Source of the DNA: Pseudaquabacterium terrae
GTDB taxonomy: Bacteria > Pseudomonadota > Gammaproteobacteria > Burkholderiales > Burkholderiaceae_C
Reading direction: 5' to 3'
Assembly (NCBI RefSeq): GCF_013266755.1
Contig: NZ_JABRWJ010000001.1
Span: 1,048,710 to 1,112,709 of the forward strand
Length of the DNA stretch: 64,000 nucleotides
Shown here: piece after piece, positions 32,470 through 41,920 of the stretch
How positions within the stretch are numbered: position 1 is the stretch's first letter
How the letters are laid out: every line of letters begins with the position of its first letter
Translations under genes and position numbers: made by a program
The notes under the pieces: generated by a model
Database searches by the model: none
Seen by the model: the letters and a program-made list of their open reading frames with translations, nothing else
What the model was told of the DNA's origin: nothing

Positions 32470-35223
32470 TCAGGGGGGTGGCTCCAGCGCGTGACGCACC
32501 GCCTCGGCCAGCGTCCACGCGGCGCCTTCGCGCCAGGCCGCGGCCACCGCCGCCGCTTCGAGCTGCCGCGCGCAGAGGCGGCGCAGCCGCAGCAGGTCAC
32601 GGCGGTCGGAGCGGCCGAGCGGACCGCAGTGCACCGGCGCATGGCGTTCCGCAAAACCCATCAGCCGCGCGGCGTCGAGCGGCCGGCGCTGCCGCGCCAG
32701 CATGCGCGGCAGGTTCCACAGCCCGTAGGCCAGCGGCAGCGGCTCGGGCAGCGCGAAGGCGATGCGCACGCAGTCGCGGTAGGCGTCGGCAGCCTCGTCC
32801 CAGCGCCGCAGCCGGCTCAGCGCTTCGCCGCGCGCATTGCTGGCGTGCGCATGCTGTGCACCATCACCGCCGGCGCGCGTGTCGGCGAGCACCTGGTCGA
32901 GCAGGCCCAACGCTTCGGCGCAGCCGGCGGGCGATTCGGCCAGCGCGATCGCCAGGTTCGCGCGGCCGGTGTTGACGCCGTGGCGATCACCCGCCTCGGC
33001 CCACAGCGCCAGCGAGCGCCGCTGCAGCGCGATCGCCGCGGCGCGGTCGCGCGGGCGCATGATCGCGCCGCGCGTCGCCAGCATGCTGGCCTGCAGCGAG
33101 CGCGCGCCGGCGGCGTCGGCCAGGCCTGCAGCCTCGTCGAGCCAGCCGAGCACCGCCGCATCGCGCCGCGTGCGCCAGCGCAGGTGGGCGAGCCGCGCCA
33201 GCACCTGCGCGCGCGCCAGGCCGCCGGGCGGCAGCTCGGCCAGCGCCGCGTCGGCCTGCTGCGTCGCGCCGGCCGGGTCGCCGGCGCGCAGCAGCGCGCG
33301 GGCGACAAACGCGCGTGTCAGCGCCCGCTGCTCGGCGTGCGCCATCGCCGCGGCGCTGTCGGCCAGCGCGCGCAACGCGCCCGGCGGCAGCGACAGATCG
33401 GTCAAGGCTCCCTGCAGCGCGCCGGCCAGCGCCGCGGCATCGCCCGGCGCGCCATCGGCATGGGCACTGGCGATCGCCGCCGCGATGTTGGCCAGCTCGG
33501 CGCGCGCCTCGTGCAGCGGCGCGTCGAGCGGCAGGCCGCGCGCCCAGTCGGTGACCCAGCGGCGATGGCGCTCGCGCAGCGCCGGCGCGTCGGCCGGGGC
33601 AAGCGTCGCCGCGGCAAAGAGGCGGATCAGCTCGGGCAGCTCATAACGCTCATCATCAGCGGCCAGGCGCAGCATCGACTGCGCGACCAGCTCGTCGAGC
33701 GCCAGCGCGACGCCGGTCGGCGTGGCGGCTGGCGAGCCCATGGCCTGCGCCGCCGCGGCCGTGAAGCCGCCGGCGAACACCGCCAGCGCGCCGAGCAGGC
33801 CGCGCGCTTCGGGCGTCAGCAGCTGCCAGCTCCACTGCACGACGGCCAGCATCGACGCGTGGCGTGGATCGCTGCCGCCGCGCGGGCCGCTGCGCGCCAG
33901 CAGCGCGAGCGCATCGCCTTGCGGCGCGGCGGCCGCCTGCTGCAGCAGCGCAAGCAACTGCGGCGGCGGCAGGCTGCGCACGCGCGCGGCGGCCAGCTCG
34001 ATCGCCAGCGGCATGCCCTCGACCAGCCGCACCAGCGCGCGCACCGCGTCGCGGTTGCGGCTGCTCAAGTGAAAGTCTGCCCGCACCGCCCGGGCGCGGT
34101 CGACGAACAGCGCGACCGCCGGGTTGGCGGCCAGCGCCACGTCGTCGCCGTCGTCCGCCGCGGCCGGCAGCGGCAGCGGCGGCAGCACGAATTCGCGCTC
34201 GCCGTCCAGCCCGAGCGCGCGGCGCGACGTCGCCAGCACGTGCAGGCCGGCGCTGCGTTCGAGCAGCGTGGTGATCACGCCGACGCCGGCATCGTCGAGC
34301 TGCTCCAGGTTGTCGAGCACCAGCAGCGCGCGGCGATCGCCCAGCAGCGCCCCGATCAGCGCCAGCGGCGTGCCGGCGCGGCCTTCCTGGCGCAGCGCGA
34401 CGAGCAGCGCATCGAGCAGCGCTTCGCGCCCGCGGCACGCCACCAGCGGCACGAAGGCGATGGTGTCGAAGCACGGCTCGGCGGCGGCGAAGCGCTGCGC
34501 CACCTCGGCCGCCAGCCGCGTCTTGCCATGGCCACCGGGGCCGAGCACGGTGACCAGGCGATGCTCGCGCACCGCCTGCTGCAACTGTTCGGCCAGCGCC
34601 TCGACGCCGTGCAGGCGCGTCAGGTAGCGCGGCAGCGGCGGCGCCGACCAGGCCATGTCGGGCGGCGACGGCGCTGAGCCCGGCGCGGCAGGCGCCGGCG
34701 GCGTGCGCGTTGAAGGGGATGCCGGCATGCGCGCCGCGGCTGCGACGCCGCTGTCGAGCCGATCGGCCAGCGCGGCCAGCCGCAGGCGCTCGTCGCCGAT
34801 CCATTCGTCGTAGAAGCCCGGCAGCAGCTCGCCGCGGTACAGCGCGCGCGCCGCATCGGTGTGGCCGGCGCGGCAGGCCGCTTCGAAGGCCGGCACGTCG
34901 CAGGCCAGCGCACCATCGCGCAGCCGCAGCGCCAGCCGGTCGGCCTGCAGCACGGGCGGTGCGCCGGGCGGCTCGAGCAGGCTCTTCAGCGTCGACAGCA
35001 CCTGGCGCAGGCGGTTGCGGCCGACCTCCAGCGCGACGCCGGGCCACAGCAGCTCGATCAGCTCCTCGCGGCCGAACGCGCGCCCGGGCGCCATCGCCAG
35101 GCGCGCCAGCAAGGCGGTCGCGGCGCGGCTGGGCAGGCGCACATCGCCGGCGCGACCGGCGAGCCGCAGGTCGCCGAGCAGGCGCAGCTGCCAGGCCGTC
35201 TCAACGCCGGCCGGATCGCGCAT
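32470..35223 (-). CDS. SARP/AfsR-like transcriptional regulator (wHTH-BTAD-NB-ARC-TPR)
   Basis: 917 residues from ATG 35223. Order: OmpR-type winged helix (about 5-90; LRLLGDLRLAGRAG, ALLARLAMAPG), BTAD (about 95-170; DVPAFEAACRAG, LYRGELLPGFYDEWIGDERLRLA), a Pro/Ala-rich linker, an NB-ARC-like ATPase (Walker A GPGGHGKTRLA; Walker B ALLVLDNLEQLD; LATSRRALGLDGE) and a TPR-like helical C-terminus (about 600-917). This AfsR architecture is common in actinobacteria and less so in betaproteobacteria. The gene overlaps the upstream 733-residue exported protein gene by 23 bases. Confidence 0.88.
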   Translation of the reverse strand: MRDPAGVETAWQLRLLGDLRLAGRAGDVRLPSRAATALLARLAMAPGRAFGREELIELLWPGVALEVGRNRLRQVLSTLKSLLEPPGAPPVLQADRLALRLRDGALACDVPAFEAACRAGHTDAARALYRGELLPGFYDEWIGDERLRLAALADRLDSGVAAAARMPASPSTRTPPAPAAPGSAPSPPDMAWSAPPLPRYLTRLHGVEALAEQLQQAVREHRLVTVLGPGGHGKTRLAAEVAQRFAAAEPCFDTIAFVPLVACRGREALLDALLVALRQEGRAGTPLALIGALLGDRRALLVLDNLEQLDDAGVGVITTLLERSAGLHVLATSRRALGLDGEREFVLPPLPLPAAADDGDDVALAANPAVALFVDRARAVRADFHLSSRNRDAVRALVRLVEGMPLAIELAAARVRSLPPPQLLALLQQAAAAPQGDALALLARSGPRGGSDPRHASMLAVVQWSWQLLTPEARGLLGALAVFAGGFTAAAAQAMGSPAATPTGVALALDELVAQSMLRLAADDERYELPELIRLFAAATLAPADAPALRERHRRWVTDWARGLPLDAPLHEARAELANIAAAIASAHADGAPGDAAALAGALQGALTDLSLPPGALRALADSAAAMAHAEQRALTRAFVARALLRAGDPAGATQQADAALAELPPGGLARAQVLARLAHLRWRTRRDAAVLGWLDEAAGLADAAGARSLQASMLATRGAIMRPRDRAAAIALQRRSLALWAEAGDRHGVNTGRANLAIALAESPAGCAEALGLLDQVLADTRAGGDGAQHAHASNARGEALSRLRRWDEAADAYRDCVRIAFALPEPLPLAYGLWNLPRMLARQRRPLDAARLMGFAERHAPVHCGPLGRSDRRDLLRLRRLCARQLEAAAVAAAWREGAAWTLAEAVRHALEPPP

Positions 35224-37402
35224 CGGCCGTGCGGCCCGGCGCCGCGGTCTGGGGATTGATGCGGCTCGGCAGCGCACCGGCGGCCTTGAACGCCGCCGCG
35301 GTCGCCGCGATCGTGTTCCAGCGCACGCCGGCGATCTGGCCGACCCGCGCCGCCCAGCTCTCGATCTGCGCGATGCCGTCGCTGGTATCGATCACCGTCA
35401 GCGTCTTCGGCGCGACGTTGATCGTGCTGCTGTAGACCGGCTGCACCAGCGCGCCGCCGGCGAGCTGGTTGGCCAGCGCCTCGGCCGCGGCGAGCGTGCG
35501 CCCGCCATTGCCGACGGCGACCAGGTTGGCGAGCGGATCGTGCGCCTTCCAGTCGGCGGTCGAACGCGGCCGCCACAGGCCCGCCGCGGTGTCGTCGCTG
35601 CCCGTGCCGTGGCCGGTCGAGAGCACGATGCCCCACAGCGTCTGGGCCCGCCAGCGGTAGTCGTTGGCACCGACCTGCGCCTCGCGCAGGCCATCGATTT
35701 CGCTCGTCAGCAGGCCGGAGGCCACCGTGCTCGGCACGCCGCCGAGCGCGACGATGCGCTCGGCGCAGCGCGCGCGGTCGGTCGCGCTGTGCGCATGCAC
35801 GTCGAACTCGACGCCGAGCGGGCGCAGCGTGCTGATCACCTCGCCGGCGCGCGGCTCGTTGAGCAGCCAGTTGATGTCGGCGCCGATCGACCACTTCATG
35901 CCGCTGGCCTGGCTGCCGACCCGGCCGGCCTGCACCGCGCGCTGGAAAAAGCTGATCAGCGCATCGATGTTCGGCCAGTGGGTGACCGTTGATTCGATGT
36001 GCATCGTGCCGGAGACGTGCAGCTGCGCGCCGCCGGCCGCCGCAGCGGTGCCGCGCAGCTGCGCGATGCCAGCCGCGCCGGCCACGCCCAGCCGCGCCGA
36101 CTGCGACTGCGCGTATTGCAGCGCGCCCTCGTAGATCGTCCACTGCGCCGCCTGGTCGGCCGCCGACTTCAGCGCCGACTTCAGCGCCGGGTCCCACGGC
36201 GGGCGCTTGCCGCCGTCGACGTAGACGACATTCCAGGCCGACTTCTGCGCGAAGAAGTCGTTGTCGTGCATCTTGGCGCCGACGAAGAAGGGCGCACGCG
36301 CGCCGGCCGCATCGTGCGCCGAGGCGAAAGCCGCATCGATCACCGACGCCGCGCTCTGGCCGGCCAGCTCGAACAGCTTCAGGTCGTAATGCTCCGGCCG
36401 CAGATAGAGCCCGCGCACGCTATCACCCAGATTGAGCGACCCGAGACCGTGCGCCAGCGACCAGGTGGCGCCGAGCTCGCGGAAGGCGGTGGCGGCGGCA
36501 TCGAGCAGCGGCTGGTCGACCTGCAGCGCGGCGGTGATCGCCGGCCGCGCATTCGGCAGCGCCACCAGCTGCTGGTAGCCGCCCGCGCGGCTGGTCGGCT
36601 GGCCGGTCGCCAAGTCGACCACGCTGGATTCGTAGGTCTTGATGCGCGCCACCTGCTCGGCGAGCGGCAGCGCCGCGAGATTGGCCCAGTCGTAGTTCAG
36701 GTAGTACGGCTTCGGCGGGCGGATGTGGTAACTCAGCCCCACGTAGGGCGAGCTCGTCAGCCGGCTCATCAGCGCCGGATGGTCGCGCTGGTAGACATCG
36801 AGCATCGTGTCGCTCAGGTAGATGTCGACCGGCAGCCGGTACTGCTCGTGCAGCTCGACGATGCGCTGCACCGTCACTGCGCTGAGCTCGGGGTAGCTGA
36901 AATCCTGCACGTTGATCGAGAAGGTGATGAAGTCGCCGGCCGCCGCCGCGCCGGCGAGCGCACCACCGACCGTGTAGATGCGCGCGTAGGCCTGGCGCGC
37001 CAGCAGGTCGTCGAGGTGGCTGCCGTAGCCAGCGTAGACCTGCGTGCCTTCGAGGCCTTGCAGGTCGGTGGCCTGCAGCAGCGGCACCGTGTGCGTGCCG
37101 AGCGTGACCTGCTGGTAGGGCGGGAAGCTGCCGCTCACCGGGGTCCAGCCGGCCGGCGTGAAGCCGTACCACTGCCCGCCGGGCGTCAGCGCGGCGATGA
37201 ACAGCTGGCCACTGCGGCCGACATCGGCATTGCCGGCCTGCAGCTGCAGCGTCAGGCTGGTGCGGTGGCGCGGCCCGGCCGCATCGGCCCAGGCGCTGAA
37301 GCCGGCCGGTGCCGCGGTGCCGGCCCCGGCCAGCGCGACGAGCCAGGCGCCGAACAGCACACGCAGCACGAATGACCACCTCCGGATGACGGCATCACGC
37401 AT
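35201..37402 (-). CDS. Large exported protein of unknown function
   Basis: 733 residues. An N-terminal signal peptide ends near VALAGAGTAA. The next about 100 residues form a beta-rich module (GQLFIAALTPGGQWYGFTP, TDLQGLEGTQVYAGYG). The central and C-terminal parts have elements reminiscent of NodB/glycosidase-like barrels (FITFSINVQDFSYPEL, LPVDIYLSDTML, GVEFDVHAHSATDRARC, SGTMHIESTVTHWPNIDA), with several His and Asp that could be catalytic or metal-binding. I do not recognise the family. Translationally coupled to a SARP-like regulator, so the pair probably forms one functional unit. Confidence 0.7.
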   Translation of the reverse strand: MRDAVIRRWSFVLRVLFGAWLVALAGAGTAAPAGFSAWADAAGPRHRTSLTLQLQAGNADVGRSGQLFIAALTPGGQWYGFTPAGWTPVSGSFPPYQQVTLGTHTVPLLQATDLQGLEGTQVYAGYGSHLDDLLARQAYARIYTVGGALAGAAAAGDFITFSINVQDFSYPELSAVTVQRIVELHEQYRLPVDIYLSDTMLDVYQRDHPALMSRLTSSPYVGLSYHIRPPKPYYLNYDWANLAALPLAEQVARIKTYESSVVDLATGQPTSRAGGYQQLVALPNARPAITAALQVDQPLLDAAATAFRELGATWSLAHGLGSLNLGDSVRGLYLRPEHYDLKLFELAGQSAASVIDAAFASAHDAAGARAPFFVGAKMHDNDFFAQKSAWNVVYVDGGKRPPWDPALKSALKSAADQAAQWTIYEGALQYAQSQSARLGVAGAAGIAQLRGTAAAAGGAQLHVSGTMHIESTVTHWPNIDALISFFQRAVQAGRVGSQASGMKWSIGADINWLLNEPRAGEVISTLRPLGVEFDVHAHSATDRARCAERIVALGGVPSTVASGLLTSEIDGLREAQVGANDYRWRAQTLWGIVLSTGHGTGSDDTAAGLWRPRSTADWKAHDPLANLVAVGNGGRTLAAAEALANQLAGGALVQPVYSSTINVAPKTLTVIDTSDGIAQIESWAARVGQIAGVRWNTIAATAAAFKAAGALPSRINPQTAAPGRTADARSGRR

Positions 37403-37563
37403 GGTTGGGTCCCCCCGCGCCTCATGGCCTGCGGCAACGATTGAAGCGCTCGTCTCGCACGCTGCGCCTGGGGATTACCCGTGTGGCGCTATCGAATGCC
37501 CTGATCACCCGTGACACGCTGCTCGGTCAGAATCCGAGGCCAATTTCGGGATGCGAGCGACTG

Positions 37564-39240
37564 ATGGAGAAGATCTGGCTGAAGCAATACCCCGCCGGCG
37601 TGCCGGCCGAGGTGAAGACCGACGTCTACCCGTCGCTGGTGGCGCTGGTCGACGAGAGCTTCCGCAAGTACCGTGACCTCTCGGCCTACAAGTTCATGGG
37701 CCGCTCGGTCAGCTTCGGCGAGGTCGACGAGGCCTCGCGCGCGCTGGCCGCCTACCTGCAGGCCAGCGGCCTCGAGCGCGGCGACCGCGTCGCGGTGATG
37801 ATGCCCAACGTGCCGCAATACCCGATCGCGGTAGCGGCCATCCTGCGGGCCGGGTTCGTGGTGGTCAACGTCAATCCGCTGTACACGCCGCGTGAGCTCG
37901 AGCACCAGCTGAAGGACTCGGGCGCCAAGGCGATCGTCATCATCGAGAACTTCGCCTCGGTGCTGCAGCAGGTGATCGACAACGTGCCGACGAAGAAGGT
38001 GCTGCTCGCCGCGATGGGCGACTCGCTCGGCTTCGTCAAGGGCATGATCGTCAATCACGTCGTGCGGCGCGTGAAGAAGATGGTGCCGGCCTTCTCGCTG
38101 CCGGGCGCGGTGCGCTTCAACGATGCGGTGGCCAAGGGCCGCCGCATGCGCTACACACCGCCCTCGGTCGGGCCCGACGACATCGCCGTGCTGCAATACA
38201 CCGGCGGCACCACCGGCGTCAGCAAGGGCGCGGTGCTGCTGCATCGCAACCTCGTCGCCAACATCCTGCAGGCCGAGGCCTGGTACCAGCCGGCGCTGAA
38301 GAAGATTCCGTCGGGCGAGCAGATCGTCACCGTCTGCGCACTGCCGCTGTATCACATCTTCGGCTTCAACACGAACATGATGCTGTCGCTGCGCATGGGC
38401 GGCTGCAACATCCTGATCCCGAACCCGCGCGACATCCCGGCGGTGCTGAAGGAGCTGGCGAGCCAGCCCTTCCACAGCCTGCCGGCGGTCAACACCCTCT
38501 TCGGCGCGCTCGCCAACCATGCCGATTTCGACAAGGTCGACTGGAGCCACCTGAAGATCTCGGTCGGCGGCGGCATGGCGGTGACGCAGGGCACCGCGCG
38601 GCTGTGGCTCGAGAAGACCGGCTGCCCGATCTGCGAGGGCTACGGCCTGTCGGAGACCTCGCCGTCAGCGACCTGCAACCCGGTCGACACCACCACCTAC
38701 ACCGGCACGATCGGCCTGCCGATGCCCTCGACCGAGCTGGAACTGCTCGACGACGACGGCAACGAGGTGCCGCCCGGCACGCCCGGCGAGATCGCCATCC
38801 GCGGCCCGCAGGTGATGGCCGGCTACTGGCAGCGGCCCGACGAGACGGCCAAGGTGATGACCGCCGACGGCTACTTCCGCACCGGCGACATCGGTGTCGT
38901 CGACGAGCGCGGCTATTTCAAGATCGTCGACCGCAAGAAGGACATGATCCTGGTCTCGGGCTTCAACGTCTATCCGAACGAGATCGAGGATGTGCTGAGC
39001 CAGATGCCCGGCGTGCTCGAATGCGCCGCGGTCGGCGTGCCCGACGAAAAGGCCGGCGAGGCCGTCAAGGTGGTGCTGGTCAAGAAGGACGGCGCGGTCA
39101 CCGAGGCCGACGTGCGCGCCTTCTGCGAGGCAAACCTCACGGGTTACAAGCGCCCCAAGGTCATTGAGTTCCGGACCGAACTGCCGAAAACTCCGGTAGG
39201 CAAGATACTTCGCCGTGAATTGCGCGACGCCCGGCGCTGA
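37564..39240 (+). CDS. fadD: Long-chain-fatty-acid-CoA ligase
   Basis: 558 residues. The AMP-binding P-loop YTGGTTGVSKGAVLLHRN, the adenylate motif EGYGLSETSP, YFRTGDIGVVDERGYFKIVDRKKDMI and the C-terminal lysine in KTPVGKILRREL are all present. N-terminal MEKIWLKQYPAGVPAEV is typical of FadD. It activates free fatty acids to acyl-CoA. The 161-base region upstream has no clear promoter that I can assign. Confidence 0.93.
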   Translation: MEKIWLKQYPAGVPAEVKTDVYPSLVALVDESFRKYRDLSAYKFMGRSVSFGEVDEASRALAAYLQASGLERGDRVAVMMPNVPQYPIAVAAILRAGFVVVNVNPLYTPRELEHQLKDSGAKAIVIIENFASVLQQVIDNVPTKKVLLAAMGDSLGFVKGMIVNHVVRRVKKMVPAFSLPGAVRFNDAVAKGRRMRYTPPSVGPDDIAVLQYTGGTTGVSKGAVLLHRNLVANILQAEAWYQPALKKIPSGEQIVTVCALPLYHIFGFNTNMMLSLRMGGCNILIPNPRDIPAVLKELASQPFHSLPAVNTLFGALANHADFDKVDWSHLKISVGGGMAVTQGTARLWLEKTGCPICEGYGLSETSPSATCNPVDTTTYTGTIGLPMPSTELELLDDDGNEVPPGTPGEIAIRGPQVMAGYWQRPDETAKVMTADGYFRTGDIGVVDERGYFKIVDRKKDMILVSGFNVYPNEIEDVLSQMPGVLECAAVGVPDEKAGEAVKVVLVKKDGAVTEADVRAFCEANLTGYKRPKVIEFRTELPKTPVGKILRRELRDARR

Positions 39241-39278
39241 CCGCCGGACCGTTGCACGACAGCGGCACCCCCGTCCCC

Positions 39279-39818
39279 ATGGATGCGCGTTATCTGAAGA
39301 CCGATGTTGGCCGAGCTGCTCTGCGGGAGCGCACGCCTGACCTGCCGCGGGTCGCGCGCACGCTGCTGCTGATCATCGACGGCAGCCGCAGCGGCGTCGA
39401 ATGGCTGGGCCTGGTTGCCGGCAGCACCGCGGAAACGCTGCAGCTGCTGGTCGAGCGCGGGCTGATCGCCGCCGGCGCAGCACCGGCCGCACCCTCCGCG
39501 GCAGCGGCTCGCGCGGCCTCCGCCGTGCCCGCGCCGCCGGCCGACGCCTTGTCCAGCGGACCGGCGCTCGCCGAGTTGCTGGCGACGATGAACTACCGCG
39601 ACCTCTACGACGAAATGACCTCGCAGGCACGGCCGCTGCTGGGCCTGGTCGCCGGCTACCGCGTGGTGCTCGACATCGAGAAGTGCAACGGAACCGATGA
39701 GCTGCGCGTGCTGGCGAACCGCTTCATCGAGATGGTGCGCAAGGAAAAGGGCGCCGAAGCGGCCGAGGCGTTCTGCCGCGGCCTGGTGGTCCACCACCGC
39801 GCAGCCACGCCCGAGTAG
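39279..39818 (+). CDS. Conserved hypothetical protein
   Basis: 179 residues from ATG 39279; a TTG at 39252 in frame is possible. The N-terminus (YLKTDVGRAALRERTPDLP, ARTLLLIIDGSRS) is followed by an Ala/Pro linker (about 70-95) and a helical C-terminal half ending in FIEMVRKEKGAEAAEAFCRG. No known catalytic motif. It lies between fadD and rsmE on the same strand with short gaps, so it may be part of the same transcript. Confidence 0.75.
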   Translation: MDARYLKTDVGRAALRERTPDLPRVARTLLLIIDGSRSGVEWLGLVAGSTAETLQLLVERGLIAAGAAPAAPSAAAARAASAVPAPPADALSSGPALAELLATMNYRDLYDEMTSQARPLLGLVAGYRVVLDIEKCNGTDELRVLANRFIEMVRKEKGAEAAEAFCRGLVVHHRAATPE

Positions 39819-39867
39819 CGCAGGGCGCCGCCCGGCGCAGGGCCGCCGCTGGTGCACACTGCGGCGA

Positions 39868-40602
39868 ATGATTCCCCGCCTGCACGTGCCGGCCGCGCTC
39901 GCCGCCGGCCTCGATACCGTCTTGCCGCCGAACGCGACCCGCCACGTCCAGGTGCTGCGGCTGCAGCCGGGCGCCGAGCTGTGCCTGTTCGACGGCAGCG
40001 GCGGCGAATGGCGTGCCGAGGTGCGCGCAATCGGCCGCCGCGAGGTCGTCGTGCGTGCGCTCGCGCATGCGAGCGTCGAACGTGAGCTGGCGCGCGCGGT
40101 CACGCTGGCGCTCGGGATGCCGGCCAACGAGCGCATGGACACGCTGGTGGAGAAGGCCACCGAGCTCGGCGCCACGGCGATTCAGCCGCTGGTGTGCGAA
40201 CGCTCGGTGCTGCGCGTGGCCGGCGAGCGCGCCGAGCGCAAGGCGGCTCACTGGCAGGCGATCGTGATCGCCGCCTGCGAACAATGCGGCCGCAACCGCG
40301 TGCCGACGGTGCACGCGCCGCTGCCGCTGCGCGAGTGGCTCGAATCGCGAGGCGATGAAGACAGCGGCCAGCGCCTGCTGCTGAGCCTGGACGCCGATGC
40401 GCGGCCACTGGCGGCGGCGCGCGGCGACCAGCGCAACGTCACCTTCCTCAGCGGCCCCGAAGGCGGCTTGACCGAGGCCGAGCAGGCGTTCGCGCGGCAA
40501 CGCGGCTTCGAGCCGGTGTCGCTCGGCGCGCGCGTGCTGCGCGCCGAGACCGCGCCGCTGGCGGCGCTCGCCGTCATTGCGGCGCTGGAAGCCGCGGCAT
40601 GA
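39868..40602 (+). CDS. rsmE: 16S rRNA (uracil1498-N3)-methyltransferase RsmE
   Basis: 244 residues. PUA-like N-terminus (PRLHVPAALA, NATRHVQVLRLQPGAELCLFDGSGGEW) and SPOUT knot motifs LVEKATELGATAIQPLVCERSV, ACEQCGRNRVP, FLSGPEGGLTEAE and LGARVLRAETAPLAAL are all diagnostic. It methylates U1498 of 16S rRNA with S-adenosylmethionine. The stop overlaps the MFS gene (ATGA). Confidence 0.96.
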   Translation: MIPRLHVPAALAAGLDTVLPPNATRHVQVLRLQPGAELCLFDGSGGEWRAEVRAIGRREVVVRALAHASVERELARAVTLALGMPANERMDTLVEKATELGATAIQPLVCERSVLRVAGERAERKAAHWQAIVIAACEQCGRNRVPTVHAPLPLREWLESRGDEDSGQRLLLSLDADARPLAAARGDQRNVTFLSGPEGGLTEAEQAFARQRGFEPVSLGARVLRAETAPLAALAVIAALEAAA

Positions 40603-41780
40603 ACCCGCGTCTGGTACTGCTGACGCTGTGCAGCGGGCTGCTGATGGTCAACAACGTGACCTTCATCGCGATCAACGGCCTGGTCGGCCTGGCGCTGGCG
40701 CCGGTGGGCTGGATGGCGACGCTGCCGATCACCGCTTATGTTGCCGGCGGTGCGCTGGCCACCGGCCTGGTCGCGCGCCACCAGCGCCGCTTCGGCCGCC
40801 GCCGCGCCTTCCAGCTCGGGCTGCTGGTGGCGATCGCCAGCGCGCTCGTCAGCGCCTATGCGGCGGTGACCCGCGACTTCTGGCTGTTGACGGCAGCCAC
40901 GCTGGTCGCGGGCTACTACAACGCCAACGGCTCGCTGTACCGCTTCGCCGCGGTCGAGCTGGTCCGGCCCGACTTCAAGGAGCGCGCCATCTCGTGGATC
41001 CTGGCCGGCGGCATCCTCGGTGCGGTGGTCGGGCCGAACCTCGCGCAGCAGAGCCGCGCGCTGCTCGCGCAGCCCTTCGCCGGTGCCTATGCCGTGCTCG
41101 CGGGCGTCGCACTGCTGAGCCTGGTGGTGATGTCCTTCATCACCTTCCCGCCGCTGCCGGGCCAGGGCGGCCAGGGCGCGCAAGGCCGGCCGCTGAAGGA
41201 CATCGTGCGCCAGCCGGTCTTCATCGTCGCCGCCGGCGCCTGCGCGATCGGCTACGGCGTGATGAACCTGCTGATGGCGGCGACACCGATCGCGATGCAG
41301 CAGTGCAAGCACCCGTTCGCCGATGCCGCGCTGGTGCTCGAGTGGCATGTGCTCGGCATGTTCGTGCCGAGCTTCTTCACCGGCCGGCTGGTGCAGCGCT
41401 TCGGGCCGCTGCCGGTGATGGGCATCGGCCTGCTGCTGAACCTGGCCTGCGTCGCCTTCGCGCTGTCGGGCCAGGACGTGATGCACTTCCTCGGCGCGCT
41501 GATGGTGCTCGGGGTCGGCTGGAATTTCCTCTTCATCGGCGGCTCGAGCCTGGCGACGCAGGCCTGGCGGCCGGAAGAGAAAACGCAGGCGCAGGCCGCG
41601 CTCGACTTCTGCGTCTACCTGACGATGACGCTCACTTCGTTCGCCAGCGGCGCGCTGGTGACGACCGGCGGCTGGACGGCGATGAACCTGGGCGCGCTGC
41701 TGCCGCTGGCGCTGCTGGCCGCGGCGCTGGGCTGGATGATGGTGGCCGGGCGGCAGCTGGCGAGCGCCCCAGCGCCGTAA
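40599..41780 (+). CDS. MFS transporter
   Basis: 393 residues with about twelve hydrophobic segments. A major-facilitator-type loop between TM2 and TM3 (ARHQRRFGRRRAFQLG) and a second-half counterpart (TGRLVQRFGPLPVMG) are present. Start overlaps the rsmE stop. Substrate unknown; no drug-pump or sugar signature stands out. Confidence 0.9.
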   Translation: MNPRLVLLTLCSGLLMVNNVTFIAINGLVGLALAPVGWMATLPITAYVAGGALATGLVARHQRRFGRRRAFQLGLLVAIASALVSAYAAVTRDFWLLTAATLVAGYYNANGSLYRFAAVELVRPDFKERAISWILAGGILGAVVGPNLAQQSRALLAQPFAGAYAVLAGVALLSLVVMSFITFPPLPGQGGQGAQGRPLKDIVRQPVFIVAAGACAIGYGVMNLLMAATPIAMQQCKHPFADAALVLEWHVLGMFVPSFFTGRLVQRFGPLPVMGIGLLLNLACVAFALSGQDVMHFLGALMVLGVGWNFLFIGGSSLATQAWRPEEKTQAQAALDFCVYLTMTLTSFASGALVTTGGWTAMNLGALLPLALLAAALGWMMVAGRQLASAPAP

Positions 41781-41858
41781 CCACGTGGTAACCACAAACA
41801 CGTCACGCCAACGGCCGCTCGTCCAAAGAAGATTCACTTTCCCCCGCTTCTTGGGCCC

Positions 41859-41885
41859 TTAAGCCCGACAGACCGCTGTCGATAC
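41859..41885 (+). promoter_or_regulatory. Candidate sigma-28 (FliA) promoter for the chemoreceptor
   Basis: TTAA, 15 bases, then GTCGATAC resembles the flagellar consensus TAAA-N15-GCCGATAA (six of eight in the -10 part). It ends 35 bases before the receptor ATG. Chemoreceptor genes are commonly FliA-dependent. Confidence 0.45.
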
Positions 41886-41920
41886 TTCCCCACAGCGTGG
41901 GAGCGCTGAGGAGAAGTGTC

